Shown: positions 10,164 to 18,529 of the stretch, in pieces
Layout: every line of letters starts with the position of its first letter
Numbering within the stretch: the first letter of the stretch is position 1
From: Bordetella holmesii ATCC 51541
GTDB taxonomy: Bacteria; Pseudomonadota; Gammaproteobacteria; Burkholderiales; Burkholderiaceae_B
Assembly: GCA_000612485.1 (NCBI GenBank)
Contig: CP007494.1
Span: 806,001 to 870,000, forward strand
Direction: 5' to 3'
DNA length: 64,000 bases
Made by a program: the position numbers and the translations under genes
The notes under the pieces: model-generated
Databases searched by the model: none
Told to the model about the DNA's origin: nothing
What the model saw: the letters and a program-made list of their open reading frames with translations, nothing else

Positions 10164-11188
10164 TTACAGTCCCTTGCGCTTGAGCGCGGCGTCCAGGCGC
10201 GGATAGACCCGCCTCGTATTACCCTCATAAATCTGAAACCGGTCTTCGGCGCTCAGGTCCGCAGCCTCGATGTAGCGCCGCGTATCGTCGTAGTGAAAAC
10301 CCGTCTGCGGATCAATACCGCGCACCGCGCCTATCATTTCGCTGGCAAACAGCACGTTCTTCACCGGAATGACGCGTGCCAGCAGGTCGATGCCAGGCTG
10401 GTGATAGACGCAGGTGTCGAAGTAGACGTTATCCAGTAGCCAGTCCTCGAGCGGGGGTTTTTTCATCTCCTGAGCCAGGCCGCGAAAGCGGCCCCAGTGA
10501 TAGGGCACGGCGCCGCCGCCATGTGGGATGACGAAGTTCAGCTGGGGAAACACCTTGAACAGATCTGACGTCAGACACTGCATGAACGCCGTGGTGTCCG
10601 CGTTCAAGTAATGCGCGCCGGTGGTATGAAAGCAGGCGTTGCAACTGGTGCTGACGTGGACCATGGCGGGAATGCCGTACTCGACCATGTGTTCGTACAG
10701 TGGATACCAGTAGGGCTCCGACAGGGGCGGTGAAGTCCAATGCCCCCTGAGGGATCGGGATTGAGGTTGAGTGCCACAAACCCGTACTCCTGCACGCAGC
10801 GGTCCAACTCGGCCAGACTGGTCTGGATGGGCTGGCCAGGGGACTGCGGCAGCATGGCCGCTCCCACGAATTGGTCCGGAAAGAGCTGAGCAACACGGTG
10901 GCACATCTCATTGCACAACGCCGCCCACGTCTGGCTGGTGGACAGGTCACCGATGTGATGAGCCATGAAGCTCGCGCGCGGTGAGAATATCGTCAGGTCG
11001 CAGGCGCGCTGGCGCATAAGACGTAACTGGTTGGCCTCGATAGACTCCCGTATCTCGTCGTCGCTGACATGCAGCTCACTGGCTCGAGGCGCGGCCGACG
11101 GATTGTTCAGCGCGTCGATCTGACGCTGGCGCCAGGCTTGCAGTGCAGGTGGGGCCGTCGTGTAATGGCCATGACAATCGATAATCAA
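10164..11188 (-). pseudogene. galB: 4-oxalomesaconate hydratase, frameshifted
   Basis: This amidohydrolase-family hydratase (LigJ/GalB) adds water to oxalomesaconate to give CHA. It starts with TTG at 11188, overlapping the stop of galD by 3 nt. The N-terminus MIIDCHGHYTTAPP carries the HxH metal motif. The frame is lost at the C5 run 10743-10747; adding one base joins NLNPDPSGG to HWTSPPLSEPYWYPLYEH and the rest of the protein (IPAMVHVSTSCN, VIPHGGGAVPYHWGRF) down to a TAA at 10164. If the base loss is real, the lower 4,5-cleavage pathway is blocked at this step. Confidence 0.87.
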
Positions 11189-12309
11189 GCGGACTCTCCG
11201 GAAGAAACCATGCGCGGCGCATAGGCCGTCCCGCGCATCAATAAACGGGCCGTGCGCAAGAGCGCCGCGCGACTCACCTGCCCCGACGCGTCAAGTTCCA
11301 ACTCCACACTGAACTCACCAGAAGGATGCTCGACGGGCAGGCACTGCTTTGTTCCGCCAGGCAACCGCGCCAGGCCGTCGGCCACGGAACCGGGCAATAC
11401 GCAAGCCGTTGCCACCGTCACCGCGGCCAGCACACCAATGGCGTCATGGCAGACATGCGGGATGAAGCAACGCGTCGCGATGCTGCCGCCCCGAAGGGGC
11501 GGCGATAACAAACACATTTTTGGATAAGGTTTATCGCGCACATCCCCCAGACCCATGCGCTCTGCGGCCGCCAAGCGCAAGGCCTCCAGGCGGACTTTGA
11601 GGGCTTCGTCTGCATTGAGTTCGGCCACACTTTCGTCGCCGCGACGCTGCAAGTCCGACGCGCGCATCAGAACCATGGGCATGCCGTTGTCGATGCATGT
11701 GACGTCGATGTCCGCTTGCCCCGGCACACGGAGCCGGTCCAGGGCATGGCCGGTCGGCAGCAGGCTGTCGCACACTGAGCCCGCGGTATCCAGAAAATTG
11801 ATGGCGATAGGCGCGGCCGTGCCAGGCACGCCATCGATGCGGGCGGTGCCGTCATAGCGCAACTGCCCACCCGGGGTCTGCACCTCGATATCACAAAGCA
11901 TGCCGGTATTGAGCGTGAGCACGCGATAACTGCTGCACTCGCCGCGCGCGGCGACCAGCCCCGTCTCAAGGGCAAACGGAACGACAGCGGCCAGCATATT
12001 GCCGCAATTGGGAGTGGTGTCGACACGGGCCTGGTCCACCGCAACTTGCGCGAACAGAAACTCCAGATCCACACCGGGCTCGCGGCCCGGACCGACGATG
12101 CCAACTTTGCTCGTCAACGGGTGAGCGCCGCCCAGACCGTCGATCTGCCGCGTATCCGGCGAACCCATGATCGCCAGCAGCAAGGCGTCTCGACTGATGA
12201 GGTCCGTCGGCAAATCCGCCGCGCGGAAAAACGGCCCGCGCGAGGTCCCACCGCGCATGAACAGGCAGTCCACCGCCTGCTGCGTTTGATTTTTATCCTG
12301 AGTATCCAT
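11185..12309 (-). CDS. galD: 4-oxalomesaconate tautomerase (PrpF family)
   Basis: GalD/LigU interconverts the keto and enol tautomers of 4-oxalomesaconate. The 374-residue protein belongs to the PrpF/diaminopimelate-epimerase fold. The N-terminal FMRGGTSRGPFF is the classic PrpF signature, and TTPNCGNMLAAVVPFALE carries one of the catalytic-site cysteines. It is the first gene of a minus-strand operon galD-galB-galC-Bug and faces the LysR gene across 117 bp, the usual arrangement for LysR control. The frame is intact. Confidence 0.88.
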   Translation of the reverse strand: MDTQDKNQTQQAVDCLFMRGGTSRGPFFRAADLPTDLISRDALLLAIMGSPDTRQIDGLGGAHPLTSKVGIVGPGREPGVDLEFLFAQVAVDQARVDTTPNCGNMLAAVVPFALETGLVAARGECSSYRVLTLNTGMLCDIEVQTPGGQLRYDGTARIDGVPGTAAPIAINFLDTAGSVCDSLLPTGHALDRLRVPGQADIDVTCIDNGMPMVLMRASDLQRRGDESVAELNADEALKVRLEALRLAAAERMGLGDVRDKPYPKMCLLSPPLRGGSIATRCFIPHVCHDAIGVLAAVTVATACVLPGSVADGLARLPGGTKQCLPVEHPSGEFSVELELDASGQVSRAALLRTARLLMRGTAYAPRMVSSGESA

Positions 12310-12426
12310 GCCCGATATCCGGCTTCACATTTTGTGCAAAAGTATGTGGGCATATGCCGATATCGGGGTTGCCTTGTGCGCGAATGACCGTTCTAATAAA
12401 TTTATGACCTCAGATTCCCTTGAAAC
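12310..12426. promoter_or_regulatory. Divergent promoter region galD / LysR
   Basis: The 117-bp AT-richer gap separates the divergently transcribed galD and LysR genes. It contains partly palindromic sequence around 12330-12362 (TTTTGTGCAAAA and GCATATGCCGATATCGG). These are candidates for the LysR operator. The exact binding site and the two -35/-10 pairs cannot be fixed by eye. Confidence 0.4.
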
Positions 12427-13506
12427 ATGGATCCGCATCCGCCCCTGAATCTTCACCATCTGCACGTCTTCAACGCGGTGGCGGTGGCGGCGGCGGGCGA
12501 CACCGTACGCGTGCGCACGGCGCGCATCCAGGACGAGCTGGAGTCCGTCATGGACGAAGCCCGGCAGCGCGGCGCCCGGGCAGGAACCTCGGCGGCCCTG
12601 TATCACACGGGCCGGCTGGCCAGCGTCGTGCTGCTAGCCGACGTGCACCATATGTCCACCGTGGCCCATCAGCAAGGCCTGACGCAACCCGCCATCAGTG
12701 CCGCCGTCTCACGGCTGGAGCAATGCCTGGGACAAGCGATCTTTCAACGCACGCCGCGTGGCATGATCCCCACCCAAGCGGGCGAGCGCTGGGTCCGGAA
12801 CTTCAAACGGGTGCTGGCCGAGCTGCGCAATATCGAGGCTGATGTCGCAGCACTGAACGGCGCCATCGAAGGCACCGTCACCGTCGGTTCGTTGCCATTG
12901 ATACGTACACTGGTGCTACCCAGCGCCATCGCTGCGGTGCTGGCGCGGCACCCAGGGCTGAGGATCCGCACCCTCGAGAGCCCTTATGGCGACCTGTGCG
13001 CCGGCCTGCTAAGTGCCGACGTGGACTTCATTCTGGGCGCCTTGCGCCCACTGCATGACAAATCGCTCAGCACACGCGTGTTGATGCACGAGGACATCGT
13101 GCTGCTGGCGCGCGCCGGCCATCCTCTGGCCCGCCGCCGAACGATAGACTTTGACGATTTACGAAGCTATCCCTGGGTACTGTCGCGCGCCTCGTCTCCC
13201 TTGCGTTACCAATTGAACGACTTCTTCCGTGCCAAAGGGCAGCCACTGTTGGAGCCGTCGGTCGAGACGGCCGATCTGGCCACCCTGCGAGGCTTGCTGC
13301 TGCATTCGGATATGCTGACCGCGCTGTCGCGTCACCAGATGCACTATGAAGTGGCCAGCGGAGGCCTACAGGCGCTGAATTTTTCGCTCGACGGCATGCA
13401 GCGCGACATCGGCGTGACGGTGCGCGCCGGCGCGCAATTATCGCCCGGGGCCAACGCCCTGCTGCAGGAGGTCCAGGCCCAGGCCCGGCAGATCACCACG
13501 GCATAA
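12427..13506 (+). CDS. LysR-family regulator with an odd N-terminal extension
   Basis: The 359-residue protein is ~60 residues longer than usual LysR regulators. The functional-looking helix-turn-helix is at residues ~65-125 (HMSTVAHQQGLTQPAISAAVSRLEQ, then FQRTPRGMIPTQAG split over two windows). It is preceded by a stub NLHHLHVFNAVA, which resembles the start of a first helix-turn-helix, followed by a helical segment. Some burkholderial LysR proteins carry a duplicated DNA-binding domain, so an in-frame deletion of most of the first copy is plausible (inference). The effector domain is complete. Its position opposite galD and 87 bp before the PDC hydrolase gene suggests control of this catabolic cluster. 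Confidence 0.78.
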   Translation: MDPHPPLNLHHLHVFNAVAVAAAGDTVRVRTARIQDELESVMDEARQRGARAGTSAALYHTGRLASVVLLADVHHMSTVAHQQGLTQPAISAAVSRLEQCLGQAIFQRTPRGMIPTQAGERWVRNFKRVLAELRNIEADVAALNGAIEGTVTVGSLPLIRTLVLPSAIAAVLARHPGLRIRTLESPYGDLCAGLLSADVDFILGALRPLHDKSLSTRVLMHEDIVLLARAGHPLARRRTIDFDDLRSYPWVLSRASSPLRYQLNDFFRAKGQPLLEPSVETADLATLRGLLLHSDMLTALSRHQMHYEVASGGLQALNFSLDGMQRDIGVTVRAGAQLSPGANALLQEVQAQARQITTA

Positions 13507-13593
13507 GCCGATTCGATCGCCGCCCCGCCCCGAACGCAACCCTCGCGGCGGCGCCCCCTCATACTGGGCCCACAGCCCAAGAGGAGACTTCCA

Positions 13594-14460
13594 TTGAAAA
13601 CCGTCCCGCCGCCCCACCCCAACCCGCGTGCGCCCCGCTACAAACTGCCCCAGGGCAGCTGTGATTGCCACGTCCACGTCTATGGACCCGCCGAGCGCTT
13701 TCCGTATGCGCCTGAGCGGCGCTACGATCCGCCCGATGCCCCGATCGAGACACTGCAACCGCTGCATCGCCTGCTGGGCGTGGAGCGTGCCGTCCTGGTG
13801 CAGGCCACCGTGCACGGCACCGACAACCGCGCCATGCTGGACGCCATCGCGCGCGAGCCGCAGCGCTATCGCGGCGTGGCACTTGTCGATGACGACATCA
13901 GCGCGGCACAACTGCGCGCGCTGCACGAGCAGGGGGTGCGCGGCCTGCGCTACAACTTCATGCCGCATCTAGGCCCCTCGGCCGATCTCGGTGCCGTCAC
14001 GCGCATGGCCCGACGCGTCGCCGATCTGGGCTGGCATATCCAGTTGCACGCCCATGCGGCCGAACTGGCGCAGATGCAATCCTTCCTGCACGCGCTGCCC
14101 GTGCCTTACGTCATCGATCACATGGCCCGGGTCATGGCCGATGCCATGCAGCCGGAGCTGGACCAGTTGCTGCGGGTGCTCGAACACCCGGGCGCCTGGA
14201 TCAAGGTAAGCGGCCCCGAACGGCTGTCGGCCACGCTCAGCGCGAGCGAACCGCCTTATGCGGACGTCGTGCCCATCGCCCGCCGCATCCTTGGCGTGGC
14301 GGGCGAGCGCGCCGTCTGGGGGTTGGACTGGCCCCATCCGAACGTGCGGGAGGTCCCCGATGACGGCGACCTCATCGACATCCTGCCTCTGTACGGCGAC
14401 GCCGGAGTATTGCAGCAACTGCTGGTGGACAACCCCCAGCGGCTCTACTTTCAGAACTGA
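13594..14460 (+). CDS. ligI: 2-pyrone-4,6-dicarboxylate (PDC) hydrolase
   Basis: This metal-dependent or metal-free amidohydrolase opens the PDC lactone to 4-oxalomesaconate, the step feeding galD/galB/galC. The 288-residue protein starts at TTG behind GAGGAG. CDCHVHVYGP carries the two histidines (26 and 28) of the barrel HxH motif. YNFMPHLGP and WGLDWPHPN (Asp245) match the LigI family. It is transcribed with the LysR gene. No ring-cleavage dioxygenase or PDC-forming dehydrogenase is in the window, so PDC must be made elsewhere or imported. Confidence 0.85.
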   Translation: MKTVPPPHPNPRAPRYKLPQGSCDCHVHVYGPAERFPYAPERRYDPPDAPIETLQPLHRLLGVERAVLVQATVHGTDNRAMLDAIAREPQRYRGVALVDDDISAAQLRALHEQGVRGLRYNFMPHLGPSADLGAVTRMARRVADLGWHIQLHAHAAELAQMQSFLHALPVPYVIDHMARVMADAMQPELDQLLRVLEHPGAWIKVSGPERLSATLSASEPPYADVVPIARRILGVAGERAVWGLDWPHPNVREVPDDGDLIDILPLYGDAGVLQQLLVDNPQRLYFQN

Positions 14461-14466
14461 AGGAGC

Positions 14467-15429
14467 TCAGTCAACCCGGATGTTCACGCTTTTGACCACA
14501 CCGGCCCACTTGTCGAGCTCGGCCTGGATGAAGGTGCCCAGTTCGGCCGGTGTGCTGGTGGCCGGCGTGGCGCCCTCGCGCTTGAAGTGCTCTTTGAGTT
14601 TGTCCGACGTCATGGCTTGCTTGAGCGCGGCGTTCAAGGTGGCGACCGTTTGAGGAGGCGTTCCCTTGGGCGCGAGCAGCGCGTTCCAGGTATTGATCTC
14701 GAAGCCGTCAAAACCGGGCGCCTCGGCCAGCGTCGGCACATCGGGCAACTGGGAGGAACGTTCGCGGGTGGTCACCGCCAGCGCGCGCAAGTTGCCCGCC
14801 TTGACCTGAGGCATGGCGCCGGGCAAGGTGGCGAAACTGAGTTGGGCCTCGCCCGTCATGACGGCCGTGTTGGCCAGAGCGCCGCCGCGATACGGAACGT
14901 GCACCATGTCCAGCCCGGCCTGCTGGGCGAACATGGCGCCGGCCAGATGAACGGGCGAGCCATTGCCGCTGGAGGAGTAATTCAGCTCCCCAGGTTTGGC
15001 TTTGGCCAGCGCCACCAGCCCTGGCACATCGGTAGCCGGCAACTTGGGATTGGCCACCAGCACCAGCGGGATTGACGCCACCATCCCTACGGGCTCGAAG
15101 CCCTCTACCGCTTCGTAGCCCAGCGACTTCTTGTACAAGGCCGGGTTGATGCCGTGGCTGGATACCGTCGCCATGAAGAGCGTGTAGCCATCGGAATTGG
15201 CCTGCTGTACCGCTGTGGCGGCGATGTTGCCCGCTGCCCCCGGTTTGTTCTCGACAATGATGGATTGCTTGAGCGACTTGCTCAGTTGCTCGGCCAGCGC
15301 ACGCGCCAGAATATCGGTGGTGCCGCCAGCCGCGTAGCCGATGACCAGACGTATCGGCTGCTCGGGATAGGCCACGTGCGCGGCGGGCAAGGCAAGGGTG
15401 AACAGCATGGCTGCCAAAGCTTTTCTCAT
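14467..15429 (-). CDS. Bug-family (TctC) extracytoplasmic solute receptor
   Basis: A 320-residue periplasmic receptor with a Sec signal peptide (MRKALAAMLFTLALPAAHVA) and the mature start YPEQPIRLVIGYAAGG, the Bug ligand-binding signature. VHVPYRGGALANTAV and the final helix FIQAELDKWAGVVK are also typical. It is convergent with ligI with only 6 bp between the stop codons. It could deliver PDC or a related acid, or a substrate of the acyl-CoA cluster to its right; neither is proved. The frame is intact. Confidence 0.88.
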   Translation of the reverse strand: MRKALAAMLFTLALPAAHVAYPEQPIRLVIGYAAGGTTDILARALAEQLSKSLKQSIIVENKPGAAGNIAATAVQQANSDGYTLFMATVSSHGINPALYKKSLGYEAVEGFEPVGMVASIPLVLVANPKLPATDVPGLVALAKAKPGELNYSSSGNGSPVHLAGAMFAQQAGLDMVHVPYRGGALANTAVMTGEAQLSFATLPGAMPQVKAGNLRALAVTTRERSSQLPDVPTLAEAPGFDGFEINTWNALLAPKGTPPQTVATLNAALKQAMTSDKLKEHFKREGATPATSTPAELGTFIQAELDKWAGVVKSVNIRVD

Positions 15430-15579
15430 GGGTGTCTCCGTCTTTTATATGGCCGCCACGCCCGGCCTGGCGTCCCGCGGTAGGCACGTGCGCCTCCTCC
15501 ACGTGGCGGGCGCACGTGATCCTGCCAGGCAGGCTGGCATGTAACAAACGTCGGAGTCATGGCCGCTTCGGGCCCAGGC

Positions 15580-16395
15580 TCAGGTGCCGGTGAACACCGG
15601 CGAGCGTTTCTCGGCGAAGGCTCGTCGCCCCTCGCGATAATCATTGCTTTCGAAGCAGGCGAGCACCAGATCCGTCATGGCCTGCAGATCGATCTGCGGC
15701 CCCAGTTGCTGCATCTGACGAATCATCTTCTTGCCAGCCATGAGCGTCAGCGGCGCATTGGCACCTATCTGATCGATATACGTCTGCAGTTCGACATCCA
15801 GTTCGGCAGCCGGCACCACTTTGTGCAACAGCCCCAGATGCAACGCCTGCGGCGCCGGGTAGCGGGCGGCCGTCAGAAAGATTTCCAGCGCGCGCGCCGC
15901 GCCGGTAGCCGTCACGAGATTGCGAATGGCGGTCATGCGATAACCCAGCCCCAGCTTGCCAGCCGGGATGGCGAAACTGCTGTCTTCCGAGGCCAGGCGC
16001 AAGTCGCAGCACAACGCGATGTTTAATCCGCCACCAATGCAATAGCCCTTGATGCGCGCGATGGTGGGCTTTTCATAGTTGTAGAGCGCCAGTTGCGCCG
16101 CCTCGGCGACACGCTCGTAGGCCTGCACGGCCTGCTCGCCCGAACGCAGCGTGTCGAACTGCGAGATATTGGCGCCACTGACAAAGGCGCGCTCCCCCGC
16201 GCCGCTCAGAACAACCACGCGAATGGCCGGGTCGTCAGCCAGCGCCTGCAGCGCCAGCGGAATCCCTTCCCACATGGCAAAGGACACGGCGTTGTGTCGT
16301 TCCGGATCATTGAACGTGATCCAGCCGGCAGAGCCACGCTTTTCCACGATGAGGTGCTCGGTGACGCGATCCTGCAGAATACGCTGGCGTTGCAT
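15580..16395 (-). CDS. Enoyl-CoA hydratase/isomerase family protein
   Basis: A crotonase-fold enzyme of 271 residues. The oxyanion-hole segments are FVSGANISQF (near 70-80) and CIGGGLNIAL (near 119-128). It hydrates or isomerises acyl-CoA thioesters; the exact substrate is not readable. The usual acidic catalytic pair of enoyl-CoA hydratase is not obvious in LGLGYRMTAI, so an isomerase, hydrolase or lyase role is possible. It lies 15 bp from a FadR-like regulator gene and beside a CaiB remnant, so it was probably part of an acid-catabolism operon. Confidence 0.82.
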   Translation of the reverse strand: MQRQRILQDRVTEHLIVEKRGSAGWITFNDPERHNAVSFAMWEGIPLALQALADDPAIRVVVLSGAGERAFVSGANISQFDTLRSGEQAVQAYERVAEAAQLALYNYEKPTIARIKGYCIGGGLNIALCCDLRLASEDSSFAIPAGKLGLGYRMTAIRNLVTATGAARALEIFLTAARYPAPQALHLGLLHKVVPAAELDVELQTYIDQIGANAPLTLMAGKKMIRQMQQLGPQIDLQAMTDLVLACFESNDYREGRRAFAEKRSPVFTGT

Positions 16396-16410
16396 GGTGT
16401 TGTCTCGTTA

Positions 16411-17148
16411 TCAGTCTTCGCTACGTGCGCGCAATTGCGCCTGACGGCGCAGCATGCCGTTGCGTAAATGCTCGCGCATCGCGGCGCGGGCGCCTTCGCT
16501 ATCGCGCGCGGCGATAGCGTCAAAAATCCGGTGATGCTCTTGTTCGACCTCAGAAATGCGGTCGGTGCCCGTACTGCCATAACGCAGCGTGCGCACGGCG
16601 TCGCCGATGGCTCTGCCAAACAAAGACAGCAGGCGCACGAAATACGGGTTGTTGCTGGCCTGACAGACAGCCATGTGAAAGTCCAGCGCGCGATCGGCGC
16701 CTTGGCGCCAGTTGTCACCAGCAGCATCGACCTGGGCCAAGGCGCCGCGCAGGACCTCGAGCTGCTGCTCGCTGCGATGCTGCGCGGCCAGCGCGGCTGC
16801 CCCCGCCTCGATCTCCACGCGCAATTGATATATCTGCTCGAGCGCGTCGACGCGCAACAGATCCTCGGGCAGGATCTCGAAGCTGGTCTGCCCGCCCGCC
16901 GCGACGAAGCTACCCACCCCGCGGCGGGTTTCCACGTAACCCGACAGTTTCAGACGCGCGATGGCCTCGCGCACCACGTTGCGACTGACGCCAAACCGCT
17001 GCGCCAGGTCGAACTCCGTAGGCAGGCGCTGCCCAGGCTCGAACGCCTGGCTGAGTATCTTCTGGCGGATCTGCTGCGCGATCTCATCGGCCAGATTTTC
17101 GGGCCGGTTGAGATTGCCAAACAGCGTATCGTGCGCGGGCGTAGCCAT
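16411..17148 (-). CDS. GntR/FadR-family transcriptional regulator
   Basis: A 245-residue repressor-type protein. I chose ATG 17148 because AGGAG precedes it; an upstream ATG would add 26 unlikely residues. Residues ~18-80 form the GntR winged helix (LPTEFDLAQRFGVSRNVVREAI), and ~95-235 the FCD ligand domain with conserved DxxxH (DFHMAVCQASNNPYF) and a second histidine in EHHRIFDAI. It sits between the enoyl-CoA hydratase gene and the CaiB remnant and presumably senses a pathway acid or CoA ester. Confidence 0.86.
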   Translation of the reverse strand: MATPAHDTLFGNLNRPENLADEIAQQIRQKILSQAFEPGQRLPTEFDLAQRFGVSRNVVREAIARLKLSGYVETRRGVGSFVAAGGQTSFEILPEDLLRVDALEQIYQLRVEIEAGAAALAAQHRSEQQLEVLRGALAQVDAAGDNWRQGADRALDFHMAVCQASNNPYFVRLLSLFGRAIGDAVRTLRYGSTGTDRISEVEQEHHRIFDAIAARDSEGARAAMREHLRNGMLRRQAQLRARSED

Positions 17149-17182
17149 GGGACTCCTGATGAGAGCAAAAGCTTCGATGGTG

Positions 17183-17938
17183 TCACACCGCCCCGACGGC
17201 GCGCAAACGCTCGCGGGCCGCTCCATCCAACCCCAGCCAGGTCCGAATGTCGTCGGAATGGGCCCCGGTCTCCGGCGCGGGCGTGACCGGTCCGGGCTCG
17301 CTATCGGCGAAGATCACGGGTTGGGCCAGAATCTCGACCTCGCCGCGCTGCGGATGCCTGACTTTGCGCGTCATGTTCAAGTGATGCACCTGCTCGTTGG
17401 CGAACGTGCCATCCATGGACAGGATGGGGCCGCACGGCGCGCCGGCGGCATTGAGGCGCTCGATCCACTCCGCGCTCGTGCGCTGACGGGTCCGCGAGAC
17501 GATCTGCTCGTTGAGCGCGGGGCGGTTTTCCACCCGCAACCCGGCCGAGGCAAAGCGCGCATCGTCGATCAGGCCCGGCATTTCCAGCACGTCGCACAGG
17601 CGCGCGAACATGCTCGAACCCATGGCAGCGATATTGATGTAGCCGTCGGCCGTGGGGTAGACACCCGTGGGCGAACTGGTGGGATGGTCGTTGCCGGACT
17701 GCCCGGGCACCTCGCCGTCGATCAGCCAGCGCGTGGCCTGGAAATCCATCATCCACACCTGAGACTGCAACAGCGAGGTCTGCACCCAACGCCCCTTGCC
17801 CGTCTGTTCGCGGTCCAGCAACGCGATCAGGATGCCGATGGCTGCGAACAGACCGGCGCTGAGATCCGCGATGGGAATGCCGGCGCGCATGGGCCCGCGA
17901 TCCGCCTCCCCGGTGACGGACATCAGCCCACCGAGGCG
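17183..17938 (-). pseudogene. CaiB/BaiF CoA-transferase, N-terminal part missing
   Basis: Family III CoA-transferases are ~400 residues; only the last ~250 are here. The in-frame sequence GGLMSVTGEADRGPMRAG leads into PIADLSAGLFAAIGIL, which holds the nucleophilic aspartate, and the protein then runs normally to the end (TGVYPTADGYI, ALNEQIV). Upstream of about 17938 the similarity stops and a different plus-strand gene begins at 18051, so the first ~150 residues (Rossmann CoA site) are deleted rather than frameshifted. It is unlikely to be active. Confidence 0.8.
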
Positions 17939-18050
17939 TTGCCCGGCACGGGCGGGCCGGTTTGTCCTGGCCGCCTGTTTTTCCTATAGTCTCGCCTTTG
18001 GCGTCGGTCGTTGCGGCCGCTGCCGCATCCACTGGCCACAGGAGCCGATC

Positions 18051-18314
18051 ATGAGCGCATCCACCACCCCTCCCGCCGTCGACCCACAGGTCTTGGGCGA
18101 TCTGGCCTTGAACGCCGCTCACATCGCGCTGTTTGCCATGCGCCAGCAAAAGCCGCAGGAAGCCCTGGGCGTGCTGGAAGACGTCGCCGATTCGCTGCTG
18201 CAATACCTGAGCAAAAGCCTGGAATTGCCCGCCGATCAGAAGGCCGCCGCCAAACGCCGCATCACCGAGACGCTGCATCTGGCCCTGGCCGTGACCAAGG
18301 GCAGCAAGATCTGA
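18051..18314 (+). CDS. Small conserved hypothetical protein
   Basis: An 87-residue protein with an ATG preceded by CAGGAG. It is predicted to be all-helical and soluble: residues 20-75 form amphipathic helices (NAAHIALFAMRQQKPQEAL, SLLQYLSKSLELP, ITETLHLALAVTKG). There is no signal peptide or membrane segment. I do not recognise its function. It follows the deletion end of the CaiB remnant, and it is convergent with lysP. Confidence 0.6.
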   Translation: MSASTTPPAVDPQVLGDLALNAAHIALFAMRQQKPQEALGVLEDVADSLLQYLSKSLELPADQKAAAKRRITETLHLALAVTKGSKI

Positions 18315-18481
18315 AAGCGGCGCGCAGAGCCGGTGCAGGTGCCGCCGTTCGGCCGGCGCCTGGCCAGTTGCGACTCATCATCCACAGATGCAGATGGCCT
18401 GGGTGGCCCATTTCCGGCACCCGCCACAGGGCGATGCGGAGATGGCGTTGACGATGGTGTCGCCGCGCGCCGGCAGGTCGG

Positions 18482-18516
18482 GCGGCACGAGCCGCTGCGC
18501 CAGGGGCTCGTGCCGC
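18482..18516 (-). terminator. 12-bp perfect hairpin downstream of lysP
   Basis: GCGGCACGAGCC is followed after 11 nt by its exact complement, ending 13 bp before the lysP stop codon on the minus-strand transcript side. There is no U-tract. It lies in a 215-bp gap between two convergent ends that otherwise shows no gene, and it is the likely 3' boundary of the lysP mRNA. Confidence 0.45.
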
Positions 18517-18529
18517 AGCCCGCCAACCC

